DNA of 64,000 nucleotides from Croceivirga sp. (GCA_028284665.1 JANQRG010000022.1:27446-91445); one strand, 5' to 3'. Shown: positions 39,150 through 47,713, counted from the stretch's first letter. The notes: a model not told the origin generated them from the letters alone. A program made the numbers and translations.

Positions 39150-39221
39150 GATATGTGGAAAGACGTAACAACCAATGAGACCTGACAATCCCCCGATAAA
39201 TAAGATAGTTTTGCTAAAATT

Positions 39222-39251
39222 TTGTTAATTCTTGCTTTTTTATTAACTTGT
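39222..39251 (+). promoter_or_regulatory. Likely promoter of the 58-residue protein
   Basis: TTG (39222-39224), 19-bp spacer and TAACTTGT (39244-39251) approach the Bacteroidota consensus TTG-N19-TAnnTTTG. The ATG follows 16 bp later. Confidence 0.45.
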
Positions 39252-39267
39252 CTTTAACATTCTAAAC

Positions 39268-39444
39268 ATGCATCCTTCTAAAAACAACCTGGGTCTTCGA
39301 ATTGTAATTGGGGCATTTATTGTAAGTTTTTTAATTATGGCTCTGGCTTGCTACCGTACGTATGCTGAGGACATGAAGAAGGAACTTTCCGAGAAGGTTA
39401 CGGAATATTTGCCGGATATGGAAAGTAGTCTTGCCCAACTTTAG
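39268..39444 (+). CDS. Small single-pass membrane protein (58 residues)
   Basis: ATG at 39268 to TAG at 39442-39444. The peptide has a short polar start, one hydrophobic helix (about 11-27, IVIGAFIVSFLIMALA) and a charged C-terminal helix rich in Glu and Lys. It has a plausible promoter just upstream. No family is recognised. It is intact and has a normal flavobacterial composition, so a real gene is likely. Confidence 0.55.
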   Translation: MHPSKNNLGLRIVIGAFIVSFLIMALACYRTYAEDMKKELSEKVTEYLPDMESSLAQL

Positions 39445-39542
39445 TATAAGTACTCTGATTTTTCTTGAAAATTGGTTCAAAAATCCGTTCGAATAATCAA
39501 GTTGCAGCATATCCTATCTATTTGATTTCTTCATTCTCCGTT

Positions 39543-40259
39543 TCAAATCTGTTTTTTTTCAAGAAGCGCTAATACCTTTTGCTTGTATAAATTTCCCAGG
39601 GGAATGGATTTTCTCTTGATGACAAGATCTGTATTGGAATAATTCTCAATGTGGTGAAGATTTACCAAATACGACCTGTGAACCCTCATAAAAATATCCC
39701 TTGGCAGTTTGTCCTCCATTTTTCCGATGCTGACCAAAGTAATATAAGTGTCATTTTGTGTGATGATTTTCACATGGTTCTTTAAACTTTCTATATAAAA
39801 TATGGATTGCAATTCTACTTTAATATTCTCTCGTTCACTTCTTATAAAAATGTAAGAGCTGAACTCCGGTTGAACAATTTGAGAACTATTCAACGGTGAA
39901 TCTTTCTCGATTTTTAGTCTTTTTGCTTTCCTAATGGCCTGCATTATCCGTTCCAGGGAAATCGGCTTTAGCAGATAATCCACCACATCAAGTTCAAATC
40001 CCTCCAATGCAAAATCCCGATGGGCGGTAGTCACTATCACCATCGGTGGGTTCTTCAAGGATTTCAGAAAGGAAAACCCGTCCAGTTTGGGCATCTCAAT
40101 GTCCAGGAAAATGATATCTATAGCTTCTTTTTCCAGAATTTCAAAGGCCTGTATCGCACTACGGCACTTCGCTATTAGCTTTAAATCCTTAAATTCTTTT
40201 AAGTGCGATTCAATTACTTTAATGGCGATGGGTTCATCATCTACTATAAGACAGTTCAT
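39543..40259 (-). CDS. LytTR-type response regulator
   Basis: This 238-residue protein has an N-terminal receiver (1-115) with acidic pocket DDE at 7-9 and phospho-acceptor Asp53 in FLDIEMP. A C-terminal LytTR DNA-binding domain (about 140-235) carries FIRSERENIKVEL and RVHRSYLVNL. It is a cytoplasmic transcription regulator activated by the kinase encoded immediately upstream; the genes overlap by 23 bp. Confidence 0.95.
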   Translation of the reverse strand: MNCLIVDDEPIAIKVIESHLKEFKDLKLIAKCRSAIQAFEILEKEAIDIIFLDIEMPKLDGFSFLKSLKNPPMVIVTTAHRDFALEGFELDVVDYLLKPISLERIMQAIRKAKRLKIEKDSPLNSSQIVQPEFSSYIFIRSERENIKVELQSIFYIESLKNHVKIITQNDTYITLVSIGKMEDKLPRDIFMRVHRSYLVNLHHIENYSNTDLVIKRKSIPLGNLYKQKVLALLEKKQI

Positions 40260-41340
40260 GCTTATATATCGTTAATTCCACTTTATAGAAATCTTCTTGC
40301 GTAATATTGAGATTAAAATCCTCCCCGTAGATCAACTCAAGGCGTTTTTCAACATTTGAAAGTCCAATGCCACTCACCACTCTTGCCTCCTTTTGATCAT
40401 TCTCCAAATGCTCTTTATCGATACTATTCTCAACTACGAAACGAAAGGAATCTGCTTCAATAGTAGCCGAAATATTGATCCAACTATTGACCAATTCATC
40501 AGAAGGGCCGTGTTTAAACGCATTCTCAACGAACGAAATCAATATTAAGGGAGCAATTTTATGATGTTGTGGGGAACCTTGAACAGTGTAGGTTATCGTC
40601 AATTCATCCCCATACCGCAACTTTTCCAATTCTATATAATTCGATAAACAAGCCAATTCTTTTTCAAGTGGTATTTCGGTATCATTCGAATCGTACAACA
40701 TATAACTAAGTATTTCTGACAATTTTAATACCGACTCGCCGGCATTTTCATCCTTGGTTATGATGAGGCCATACAAGTTATTCAGGGTATTGAACAAAAA
40801 ATGGGGTTGTAATTGATGTTTCAGATAATTCAGCTCAGTTTGAAGGTTTTGAGTAATCAATGATTTTGTCTTTCTCTCCTGTTCTATTTGCCGCTGAATA
40901 AATTTAATTAGCAAGACCAGGGCAACAACGAATAACAGGTCAAGGGCTTTATATACAATTTTAAAGGATAGAAATTCTGTAAAATAGGCTTTATTCAAAT
41001 AGACTTTAGAGGTGAGATTAGTATCACTATGATAATAAATTTCTATCGCGCGAAATATGAATCCGCCGATTACGACAAGGCCTATAACCCATATGAAAAA
41101 AATCGGATATTGTTTGTCTTTAGCATATCTTGGAAATAGAAAATAAATAGTGAAGTACGTAATGGAGAGTTTTAGTGGCAAAATATGAAGCTCAAATAAA
41201 AACCACGGACTATAACTGCCATTTTCATATAATCCAGCATTGACTACAGTATAGAAAAGCCACCAAAATGTCCAGTAGGCAATGTGCCGTGCAATCCGTT
41301 CCCAGGACCACCTTGTATATTTTTTAGAAAATATTAACAT
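40237..41340 (-). CDS. LytS-type sensor histidine kinase
   Basis: This 367-residue inner-membrane kinase has four hydrophobic segments in the first 150 residues and a coiled linker. The His_kinase domain holds the phospho-acceptor His180 in LQPHFLFNTLNN, followed by an HATPase with ENAFKHG and GIGLSNVEKRL. There is no large periplasmic domain, so it may sense the membrane or a small envelope ligand. The gene end overlaps the regulator start by 23 bp. An inverted repeat lies in its promoter region. Confidence 0.95.
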   Translation of the reverse strand: MLIFSKKYTRWSWERIARHIAYWTFWWLFYTVVNAGLYENGSYSPWFLFELHILPLKLSITYFTIYFLFPRYAKDKQYPIFFIWVIGLVVIGGFIFRAIEIYYHSDTNLTSKVYLNKAYFTEFLSFKIVYKALDLLFVVALVLLIKFIQRQIEQERKTKSLITQNLQTELNYLKHQLQPHFLFNTLNNLYGLIITKDENAGESVLKLSEILSYMLYDSNDTEIPLEKELACLSNYIELEKLRYGDELTITYTVQGSPQHHKIAPLILISFVENAFKHGPSDELVNSWINISATIEADSFRFVVENSIDKEHLENDQKEARVVSGIGLSNVEKRLELIYGEDFNLNITQEDFYKVELTIYKHELSYSR

Positions 41341-41371
41341 TTTTCAAAGGTAGAGGCAAGACACTTACTTT

Positions 41372-41414
41372 GGTTTGATAAAAGGATATATATGGAACAA
41401 TCCTATACCAAACC
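41372..41414. repeat. Interrupted inverted repeat upstream of the LytS/LytTR operon
   Basis: GGTTTG (41372-41377) and AGGAT (41383-41387) are mirrored by ATCCT (41400-41404) and CAAACC (41409-41414). It lies 32-74 bp upstream of the kinase start and may be an operator. Confidence 0.55.
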
Positions 41415-41477
41415 CCCTAAATGCCGTACTAAATTCTAATTGAAAAGTTACGAAAACTGAACATTGCTATGCTAACC

Positions 41478-41509
41478 CCGGAAAAATAGGGGTAAAGCCC
41501 CTATTCCGG
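41478..41509. other. Strong GC-rich hairpin
   Basis: CCGG plus ATAGGGG pairs with CCCCTAT plus CCGG around a 5-base loop. There is no T run beside it, so it is not a standard terminator. It could be an RNA structure of the 41652 leader or a remnant. Confidence 0.5.
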
Positions 41510-41651
41510 CTTGCTACAACAGCCCTTTTTATGATTAGTACTGCAATTTTTGCTTTGTGTACTTCAATCAAGCGCACTTAACACTATTTTTCTGATATGC
41601 AACGTTTTAGCAATAGTTTTGAGTAGTATTCATCAATAAAATCATAGTACT

Positions 41652-41993
41652 ATGAAAGCAAAACTAAAACTATTTATCATCGCTGGAGTAGCCTTTCTTA
41701 TTCAGGGCTTGTTTAATCCACTATTTGCCCAGGAAAAAGAAAACCAAGATCCAAGAATTCAAGTGAAAGACAACAAGGTCAAAATATGGCTTTTGAATTC
41801 CGAACTTTCCCAATTGTCAATCAAAATATACGACGAACGACGAAACATAATTACTAAAGTGAACTTAGGTGATGACTTGACTGTTGGAAAAATTTTAGAT
41901 TTTAATGGCTCTAAAAATGGGTATTACCGACTCGTTGTGTTCGAGGGAAAGGAGGTGCTGTTTCAAGACAAGGTGAAATTGGGTTCTTCTTGA
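41652..41993 (+). CDS. Small secreted protein
   Basis: This 113-residue protein has a clear signal peptide (1-26, cleavage near LFA-Q). The mature 87 residues look beta-rich (KVKIWLLN, LSIKIYDERRN, GYYRLVVFEGKEVLF), like a small Ig or T9SS-sorting-type fold, but no family is certain. It is divergent from the LytS/LytTR operon and followed by a strong terminator, so it is a single-gene unit. It may be a target of that system; this is inference. Confidence 0.7.
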   Translation: MKAKLKLFIIAGVAFLIQGLFNPLFAQEKENQDPRIQVKDNKVKIWLLNSELSQLSIKIYDERRNIITKVNLGDDLTVGKILDFNGSKNGYYRLVVFEGKEVLFQDKVKLGSS

Positions 41994-42012
41994 TTTTTAC
42001 AGACCTTTAAAG

Positions 42013-42036
42013 GCACCCAGAATTGGGTGCTTTTTT
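42013..42036 (+). terminator. Rho-independent terminator
   Basis: GCACCCA (42013-42019), loop GAAT, TGGGTGC (42024-42030), then six T, 20 bp after the stop of the small secreted protein gene. Confidence 0.9.
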
Positions 42037-42514
42037 GTTTTAAGTTCTTCTACCCTTAGATGAGAGTATCCTTGGCTTTTCTACAGAAATTGAAATAGGT
42101 ACGAAAGATAATTAAAAGCAGCGGTGGCAATACAACCGCTAATTGATTCCTTAGCCTGTAATTGGGTCAATTTGTGCAGTTAACAATTTTCCTTTTGGGG
42201 AGTTCATGATCGTGAAAAACTTTGCTAAAGCAGTATGTTCTACATTGGGGTAGGAATGTTTCGCTTTTTTGGAGTTATACCGTATTCTGACCATTTCTCC
42301 ATTACCAAAGAATCAATATTCAATTCCAGGAGATCGTTCTTTCTCATCGTTTTTGAAAACAGATTTCCATTCTGTTTCTTTTGCCTCTCAAACTTCAGAA
42401 TTGCATTAGGCCATGAAAACGGTTAAATTGTCTTAACTGTTAGTACAACGGTGTTCGAAAAATTTGATTTTCAATCCCGTTCTTTGCCACAACCAATCAT
42501 TCATAATAGGTTTC
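42037..42514. other. Long gap without a supported gene
   Basis: About 480 bp. A plus-strand ORF at 42235-42426 is Phe-rich with no recognisable domain and no good start signal, and was not accepted. No repeats or hairpins stand out. Confidence 0.45.
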
Positions 42515-42721
42515 CTATTGTTTGCGATTAAAGTATCTCCTTAAACAATAATTTCTGAGAATACTCAAAAGGGTTAAATAAGTTGTTATCAAAGTGTTTT
42601 TACCGGAGTTGTTTTCCATTCCTAAAAGTGGAAATAATATATGTAATGAAATTATCGTGATTAAAAACCCAACGGTCACATTAGCTAAACTTTCAATAAG
42701 TGTTTGTTTTCTAGTCTGCAT
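42515..42721 (-). CDS. Small two-TM membrane protein (DUF7220-like)
   Basis: This 68-residue protein has two hydrophobic helices (about 14-34 and 42-58). The pattern ESLANVTVGFLI, LFPLLG and LSILRNYCLRRYFN fits a small family common in phages and mobile elements of other phyla (DUF7220-like). This recognition is from memory of the family pattern. Its start overlaps the end of the phosphoesterase gene by 11 bp, so the two are translated together. Confidence 0.65.
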   Translation of the reverse strand: MQTRKQTLIESLANVTVGFLITIISLHILFPLLGMENNSGKNTLITTYLTLLSILRNYCLRRYFNRKQ

Positions 42722-43433
42722 TGTTTAGAAACCTAACATTTGACGAGAGTTTGTTACTTCCTAGTTGAATAATTCTGTAGCCAGAAACCGCGGTATCTAT
42801 TTCTATTTTATCAATTTCTTGCTTAATTTGAAAGGCTGCTGCCGGCGTAATACATTGTTTAATATTTTTATAAACTATAGTATTCTCCATATGATAGTGA
42901 CCACAATAAATGGTAATCTCATTTGGTACTTCTACTAGTTTTTTAACGAGATCTTTTCTGTTTTTCAACTTTCCTATTTCATCCACTTTTAAATTGAGCC
43001 CAATAATCGGATGATGAATGAAAATAATAATGGGTTTAGGTGATATAAGCTCTTTTTTAAGCCATTCAAGTTGTTTGGCGTCAATGACTCCGGAAGAAGA
43101 ATCTAGATAAATTAGCTTAAAGTATTTTTCAACCTTACTACGATACATCTTATTTGAACCATAATCTGCTCCCAAATTGTAATACTTGCAAATCTTTATG
43201 AAGTTGTCATGGTTGCCTAAAACAATTGATACGCTCATTTTTTTTAATTGGTCAAAGAAATATGGAATGCCTCCATTTTCTCCAATGTCTCCCGTGCATA
43301 CAATACGATTGATACCACTCTCTTTTATGTCCTCTAAGATTTGATCAAATCGCTTTCTTGCGGACACTTCATCACCGAAAGGGAAGTCCTCATCAAGATG
43401 TAAATCGGTAATGTGAGCTATTTTTCCAATCAT
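42711..43433 (-). CDS. Calcineurin-like metallophosphoesterase
   Basis: This 240-residue enzyme has all five metal-site motifs in order: DLHLD (about 10), GDIGENGG (about 48-55), GNHDN (about 73-77), FIHHP (about 138-142) and GHYH (about 178-181). The best guess is a cytoplasmic phosphodiesterase or phosphatase of the Icc/CpdA type. The substrate is unknown. It overlaps the small membrane-protein gene by 11 bp, which hints at a membrane-tethered pair. Confidence 0.88.
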   Translation of the reverse strand: MIGKIAHITDLHLDEDFPFGDEVSARKRFDQILEDIKESGINRIVCTGDIGENGGIPYFFDQLKKMSVSIVLGNHDNFIKICKYYNLGADYGSNKMYRSKVEKYFKLIYLDSSSGVIDAKQLEWLKKELISPKPIIIFIHHPIIGLNLKVDEIGKLKNRKDLVKKLVEVPNEITIYCGHYHMENTIVYKNIKQCITPAAAFQIKQEIDKIEIDTAVSGYRIIQLGSNKLSSNVRFLNNAD

Positions 43434-43439
43434 TTACTT

Positions 43440-43590
43440 TTAGTTTTTAAACCCCAAAGTGTAGCCTTTTTTGTTAAAGCGCTCCCCACTCCATTTTAAA
43501 AGCCAATGCTTTTACTTTTTCCAGAGTATGCCCCCAGAAATGACCCGCCAAGAAGAGCTTCCAACTATTGGTTTGATTGATCCTTGCCAT
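43440..43590 (-). pseudogene. Fragment of an alpha/beta-hydrolase gene
   Basis: Two minus-strand frames together recall the intact hydrolase encoded at 44810-45868. One frame gives AGHFWG and the next gives KHWLLKWSGERF, aligning with NGFWG and KHWLLKLGGERY of the intact gene, with a frameshift between them and stops at 43474 and 43440. The DNA is also visibly similar there. It is a decayed piece of a duplicated relative. Confidence 0.5.
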
Positions 43591-43601
43591 AGTCTTTGTG
43601 T

Positions 43602-43970
43602 TCAGTTTGGGGAATTCAGGCCAATTTTATTTCCTTCCGTATCCAAAAACAGGGCAAAAAAACCACTATCATCGGCGTGAGCCGTTTTTGGTGTAATAAT
43701 TCTTCCACCATTTACTTCAACCTTATCCAGTTGGGTTTGTAGATCATCCCCTCCGTTAAAGTATAAGGTCACCCCCTTGGGTGAAGGTTGGTAACCTTCC
43801 CCGTCAATAATAACTCCTGTTACTGTTTGATTTTCGTATGGGAATATCCCCATTACCATCCCTGGGATTTCCATTTGCTCAATTTTGATATCCAAAATTG
43901 CTTGATAAAAATTAACTGCCCTTGAAATATCGGTTGCTGGAATTTCAAAGAGGGAAATAAAACTCTTCAT
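43602..43970 (-). CDS. VOC-family (glyoxalase-like) protein
   Basis: This 122-residue protein has the two beta-alpha-beta-beta-beta halves of the vicinal-oxygen-chelate fold: FEIPATDISRAVNFYQAIL at the start and FFALFLDTEGNKIGLN at the end. Members include glyoxalases, dioxygenases and resistance proteins. The metal ligands are not obvious, so the reaction is unknown. It is a single cytoplasmic gene next to a hydrolase fragment. Confidence 0.85.
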   Translation of the reverse strand: MKSFISLFEIPATDISRAVNFYQAILDIKIEQMEIPGMVMGIFPYENQTVTGVIIDGEGYQPSPKGVTLYFNGGDDLQTQLDKVEVNGGRIITPKTAHADDSGFFALFLDTEGNKIGLNSPN

Positions 43971-44251
43971 ATCATTTCGTGTTTGTTTTTGTTTGGAATC
44001 TATCTTTTAGGGTTCTGAAATTGATCTATTTTGTCCGGCACAAATAGCAAAACCCAAGGCCACTATAGCCGTAAAAAGGCTAGGAATTAGTCTTATCTTG
44101 CGTATGGATTAAAATGCTGTCACCGGTACTATTTCGCTTTTTCATTTTACAATGCAGTTGAACAAGTCCGTTATTAGAGTTCTTTGCCGAGAGCAGTTGT
44201 AGTCCTTGTTCGGGTATTCCCTTTTTAAAAGTTTGTAGGGTAAATACTGAA
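43971..44251. other. Gap upstream of the VOC gene
   Basis: About 280 bp. An open frame running in from inside the acetyltransferase gene (to 44080) has no recognisable domain and is taken as chance or decayed DNA. Confidence 0.4.
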
Positions 44252-44788
44252 TTATGATCCAACCCATACGCTATCCACAGCATGTTTTTTAATTTTATAA
44301 AATAGGGTGGGTCTGTTATTCTCAATTCGTTTTTCCACAAATGACATCCCCAATCGTTGTGCCACTCTTTGTGAATCCAAATGGGGTTCATCAGTAGCAG
44401 CCGTCAGATACTCAAAACCCAATTGATCAATTGCATATCTGATTATTACCTGGCTTGCCTCAGTGGCATATCCTTTTTTGGTATAGCGCTTCAATAATGC
44501 ATAGATCAATTGGGGTTGGGGTTCTTCAAAAAAGTGCCATAGCCCAACATAACCTATTGTCTTTTTCGTATTTCTTAACTGAATTTTCCAAAGGCCATAT
44601 TGATTCTCTTCAAAATGCCGTAGGTTTTGTTCCATGATATCGTCTGCCGTCATGGCATCAATGGGTTCATCATCCCAGAGGTACTTTCTTATAAAGGAAT
44701 CGTTGTTCAAGCGTTGAAACTCCTCGCTTTCTTCCAATATATAGGGCAATAACTGCAGTCTTGCCGTGCTTAACTTAAAATCTTCCAT
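44252..44788 (-). CDS. GNAT N-acetyltransferase, RimJ/RimL-like
   Basis: This 178-residue enzyme starts MEDFKLSTARLQLLPY, the typical RimJ/L-type opening (ST-x-RL-x-L). It has a central GYVGLWHF strand, the acetyl-CoA-binding segment KRYTKKGYATEAS (about 108-120) and the C-terminal SQRVAQRLGMSFVEKR. It likely acetylates a small molecule or protein N-terminus. The last dozen residues diverge from the family end. The gene start is 21 bp from the hydrolase gene. Confidence 0.88.
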   Translation of the reverse strand: MEDFKLSTARLQLLPYILEESEEFQRLNNDSFIRKYLWDDEPIDAMTADDIMEQNLRHFEENQYGLWKIQLRNTKKTIGYVGLWHFFEEPQPQLIYALLKRYTKKGYATEASQVIIRYAIDQLGFEYLTAATDEPHLDSQRVAQRLGMSFVEKRIENNRPTLFYKIKKHAVDSVWVGS

Positions 44789-44809
44789 CTTTGAACTATT
44801 AATCTCTTT

Positions 44810-45868
44810 TCAATTTTGATCTGTATTCACTTTGGATAAAATGCGTATCAATTCTTTATTGAACCGTTCTGGCTCTTCAAAACATGGGCTATGGCCCGAT
44901 TTTTCAAACTTTATGAACTCTTTGATGGGCGCTTTGATATTCCCATGGTATTCCTCTACCAATTTCCAAGGGGTATTATAATCATTGGTCCCAGAAATGA
45001 AGAATACAGGAACTTCAAATTCCTCATATTTCTCCGGGATGTTATAATTATTGAAATCAGGGTCATAAATGATATTTCCGGCAGAAAAGCCTGAGCTTTT
45101 GCCGTACTTTACCAGGTCTAAAAAGGAGTACTCCCGGGAAAACCAGATGTTCCGGATCCAATCCGAATAATTCCTCCTTCCATAGCGCTCCCCTCCCAGT
45201 TTTAGAAGCCAATGTTTTTGTCGTACTAGGCCCCAAAAACCGTTTTTGTACATGGTTGGAAAATCTCCGGATTGTGGTGCACCACTTTCATTGAGATCTC
45301 GCAGTGCTTTTTTATGGTTCATAGCCCTGGCTTTTTCCAGGGTGTACTGGTACGAAAGCAATTCCCCCCTGTGAGCCTCCAACTCCTGGCCAATACCCAC
45401 GTAGGCCATAAAATGGTTGGGATTTCGTTGCACGGCATAAATACCAAGCCGAGCGCCCCAGGAATGCCCTACCAAGAAGATCTTATCTCTTTGAAAGCGT
45501 TTTCTCAGATAAGCGACCAGAGCGTCTACGTCTTGATTGTAATAGTCAACTTTTATCTTATCTGCGGGAAAGTCCTTTTGATAGGATTTTCCGGCATTCC
45601 GTTGGTCCCAATACACCATAGTAAAATCTTTCTCTAAATCACTGTTATACTCCCGCAGCAATGCAGTTGCAGAAGCTCCCGGGCCACCATGAAGAAATAG
45701 CAATACTGGATTATCCTTATCCTCTCCTCTAATTAGAACATATTGCTGGGTTCCGTTGATATCCAGATTATTGATCTCTGATATCCCATTGTCTGTCTTT
45801 ATCTGTTTTGTTGAAGAACACGAACCCAGGACAAGCATAATGCATAACAACAAAAAGCGTTCTTTCAT
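44810..45868 (-). CDS. Alpha/beta-hydrolase lipoprotein, prolyl-iminopeptidase-like
   Basis: This 352-residue protein starts at the ATG at 45868 (MKERFLLLCIMLVLGSC), giving a proper lipoprotein signal with lipobox LGSC. A longer frame from 45940 would bury it. It has the oxyanion motif HGGPGAS (about 60), YWDQRNAG, the nucleophile elbow GHSWG (about 134-138) and late Asp and His (GTNDYN, SGHSP). It fits S33-type peptidases or related hydrolases, anchored in the envelope. A decayed relative lies 1.2 kb downstream. Confidence 0.87.
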   Translation of the reverse strand: MKERFLLLCIMLVLGSCSSTKQIKTDNGISEINNLDINGTQQYVLIRGEDKDNPVLLFLHGGPGASATALLREYNSDLEKDFTMVYWDQRNAGKSYQKDFPADKIKVDYYNQDVDALVAYLRKRFQRDKIFLVGHSWGARLGIYAVQRNPNHFMAYVGIGQELEAHRGELLSYQYTLEKARAMNHKKALRDLNESGAPQSGDFPTMYKNGFWGLVRQKHWLLKLGGERYGRRNYSDWIRNIWFSREYSFLDLVKYGKSSGFSAGNIIYDPDFNNYNIPEKYEEFEVPVFFISGTNDYNTPWKLVEEYHGNIKAPIKEFIKFEKSGHSPCFEEPERFNKELIRILSKVNTDQN

Positions 45869-45897
45869 TTTAAGTGCTATTATGGAAATTCTACATT

Positions 45898-46335
45898 TCA
45901 TTGTATTCTCGCTTTTAAGACTTTGAACATTCCTTGACAACTGCTTTTCCGTTCTATAAATCCATACTTTTTATAGAATTCTTTTGTGCCCTTTGTCGCT
46001 ATCAATCCAATATACGCGTACCGTGTTGCAATCGATTCAATATAGTGCTCAATATGACTCAGAATCAGTCCACCTACACCAATTCTAAGGTGTTTGGGAT
46101 GTACTATGATGTCCTCGACATAAAAATAGGAGACTAAATCACCAACAACGCGACCCATGCCTACTAGGTTGGGGCCATCATAAGCCACCACGCTATATAT
46201 GCCATGATCCAGATCAGTTCTAACATCACTGTCCTCAACCATTTCCCAATTGGTGTAATGCTTTAAAGATTGGTACTCTTCCACTGTGGGAGACCGTTCT
46301 TCAATACGTATATTTTTTAATTCCCGGGTCTTCAT
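45898..46335 (-). CDS. GNAT N-acetyltransferase
   Basis: This 145-residue protein starts at the ATG at 46335 (MKTRELKNIRIEE); the longer frame from 46395 is not supported by family length. Core elements are YSVVAYDGPNLVGMGRVVG, YVEDIIVHPKHLRIGVGG with the acetyl-CoA loop, and IGLIATKGTKEFYKKYGF. These are typical of small cytoplasmic GNAT acetyltransferases; substrate unknown. It ends 29 bp from the hydrolase start in the same direction. Confidence 0.88.
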   Translation of the reverse strand: MKTRELKNIRIEERSPTVEEYQSLKHYTNWEMVEDSDVRTDLDHGIYSVVAYDGPNLVGMGRVVGDLVSYFYVEDIIVHPKHLRIGVGGLILSHIEHYIESIATRYAYIGLIATKGTKEFYKKYGFIERKSSCQGMFKVLKARIQ

Positions 46336-46478
46336 TTTCGCTACATTTCTCTTTTTCAAGACCAGGGGAGACGGTAACATGCCACCCCCGGTCATTGATC
46401 AACTAAACACTGATTCGCTACTTAAACAGAGTTTCATTATTAGGGTTGGTTATACTGATATTGACGTTGACCACTATG

Positions 46479-47057
46479 CTATTTGGACTGAAATTTCATA
46501 GTAAAGGTCCCCTCAACGATTTCCGTAACATCATCGGTATCGCGGACCACACTTGGATTCACTCTGATATGATAGAGTTCCCCTTCGAATTTTCCGCTAA
46601 TAGTATTGTTCTCGATCTTATCTATGGTAATTTTAACCTCATCCACACCCACACCAGAATAGAAACAGAGAATATCCGGGGCGGCACAGGGAGATTGTAA
46701 ATTTTTCACCGATTCGTCCACCCAAGTAACGGTACCCTCAACACCTGTCAATGAATAGGGTAATGTTAGGTTTTCAATATCCAAACCAAGAAACCTAATG
46801 GTCCAAAATCCTTCACTATCATCTTTACCATTTTTGAAAACCTGCAAATAGAGTGTCTTATCCGTGCGATTAAACACATTGACATTTCCATTACTTCCTC
46901 CATCAAATACGGTTTGTTCGTATTCAGCGGTAGTATTCCCTATTTTGGCCGCTATTGAAAACTCTGGCAGTGACGGAGGAGACCCATTATCATCATTTTC
47001 ACATGACAAAAAAAGGCCCGCGCTCAATAAAACGATTGCAAAATTTCTAATTTTCAT
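46479..47057 (-). CDS. Lipoprotein of unknown function
   Basis: This 192-residue protein has a lipoprotein signal (lipobox LFLSC, residues 15-19) followed by the acidic ENDDNGS linker usual for Bacteroidota surface lipoproteins. The mature domain is beta-rich and contains two Cys (SPCAAPDILC). It resembles the many flavobacterial calycin-like lipoproteins in general, with no firm family. It starts 23 bp after the peroxiredoxin gene, possibly cotranscribed. Confidence 0.75.
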   Translation of the reverse strand: MKIRNFAIVLLSAGLFLSCENDDNGSPPSLPEFSIAAKIGNTTAEYEQTVFDGGSNGNVNVFNRTDKTLYLQVFKNGKDDSEGFWTIRFLGLDIENLTLPYSLTGVEGTVTWVDESVKNLQSPCAAPDILCFYSGVGVDEVKITIDKIENNTISGKFEGELYHIRVNPSVVRDTDDVTEIVEGTFTMKFQSK

Positions 47058-47080
47058 TTTTCACAGTTTTAAATCAATAC

Positions 47081-47713
47081 TTATACTGGTGGGGTCAAAC
47101 GCAGATATGGTTTTACTTCAACAAATCCCTTGGGAAACATTTTTTCTGCTTCCTCATTGCTAACGGAAGGAAGAATAACACAGTCTTCTCCATTTTTCCA
47201 ATTTGCAGGAGTAGCCAAGGACTCATACTGGGTGAGCTGCAATGAATCGATGACCCTTAATAATTCTTCAAAATTCCTTCCTGTGGAAGCCGGATACGTC
47301 AAGATCAGTTTTACCTTTTTATCCGGGGCGATAATGAAAACCGAACGAACGGTCATGGTGGCATCATCGTTAGGATGGATCATACCGTACAGTTCTGCAA
47401 TTTCACGTTTTTCATCAGCAATCAAAGGAAAGGCGACACTGGCATTCTGTGTTTCCTCAATGTCCTTGATCCACTCAAAATGTGCTTCCAACGGATCTAC
47501 ACTGATTGCCGCGACCTTAACATTCCTTTGGTCGAATTCTTCTTTGTAATTGGCCATTGCCCCCAATTCTGTGGTGCACACCGGGGTAAAATCCGCCGGA
47601 TGGGACACCAACATACCCCATCTATCGCCTAGCCATTGATGAAAATCCAATTTTCCTTCGGTGCTTTTCCCAATAAAATTTGGGGCAGTATCCCCCAATC
47701 TAACTTTGTTCAT
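47081..47713 (-). CDS. Peroxiredoxin, 1-Cys (Prx6) type
   Basis: This 210-residue cytoplasmic thiol peroxidase has its peroxidatic Cys46 in the motif HPADFTPVCTTELG. Length and the C-terminal domain (RVIDSLQLTQ, then PANWKNGEDCVILPSV) fit the Prx6 group, which reduces hydroperoxides. There is a second Cys in GEDCVI but no classical resolving motif. It leads a possible two-gene unit with the lipoprotein at 46479. Confidence 0.95.
   Translation of the reverse strand: MNKVRLGDTAPNFIGKSTEGKLDFHQWLGDRWGMLVSHPADFTPVCTTELGAMANYKEEFDQRNVKVAAISVDPLEAHFEWIKDIEETQNASVAFPLIADEKREIAELYGMIHPNDDATMTVRSVFIIAPDKKVKLILTYPASTGRNFEELLRVIDSLQLTQYESLATPANWKNGEDCVILPSVSNEEAEKMFPKGFVEVKPYLRLTPPV

Larger units (their letters stand above)
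41341..41651. other. Regulatory gap between kinase and secreted-protein genes
   Basis: This 311-bp gap holds an interrupted inverted repeat (41372-41414) before the kinase gene and a strong hairpin (41478-41509). TAGTTTTG lies about 30 bp before the gene at 41652 and could be its -7 box. No coding frame is supported. Confidence 0.5.

Noticed and set aside
42235..42426. Phe-rich plus-strand ORF of 63 codons in the 480-bp gap
   Set aside because: No domain, no clear ribosome-binding site or promoter, composition typical of AT-rich non-coding DNA.
44080..44391. Minus-strand ORF of 103 codons overlapping the acetyltransferase end
   Set aside because: Overlaps a well-supported GNAT gene by 140 bp in another frame and shows no family signal.
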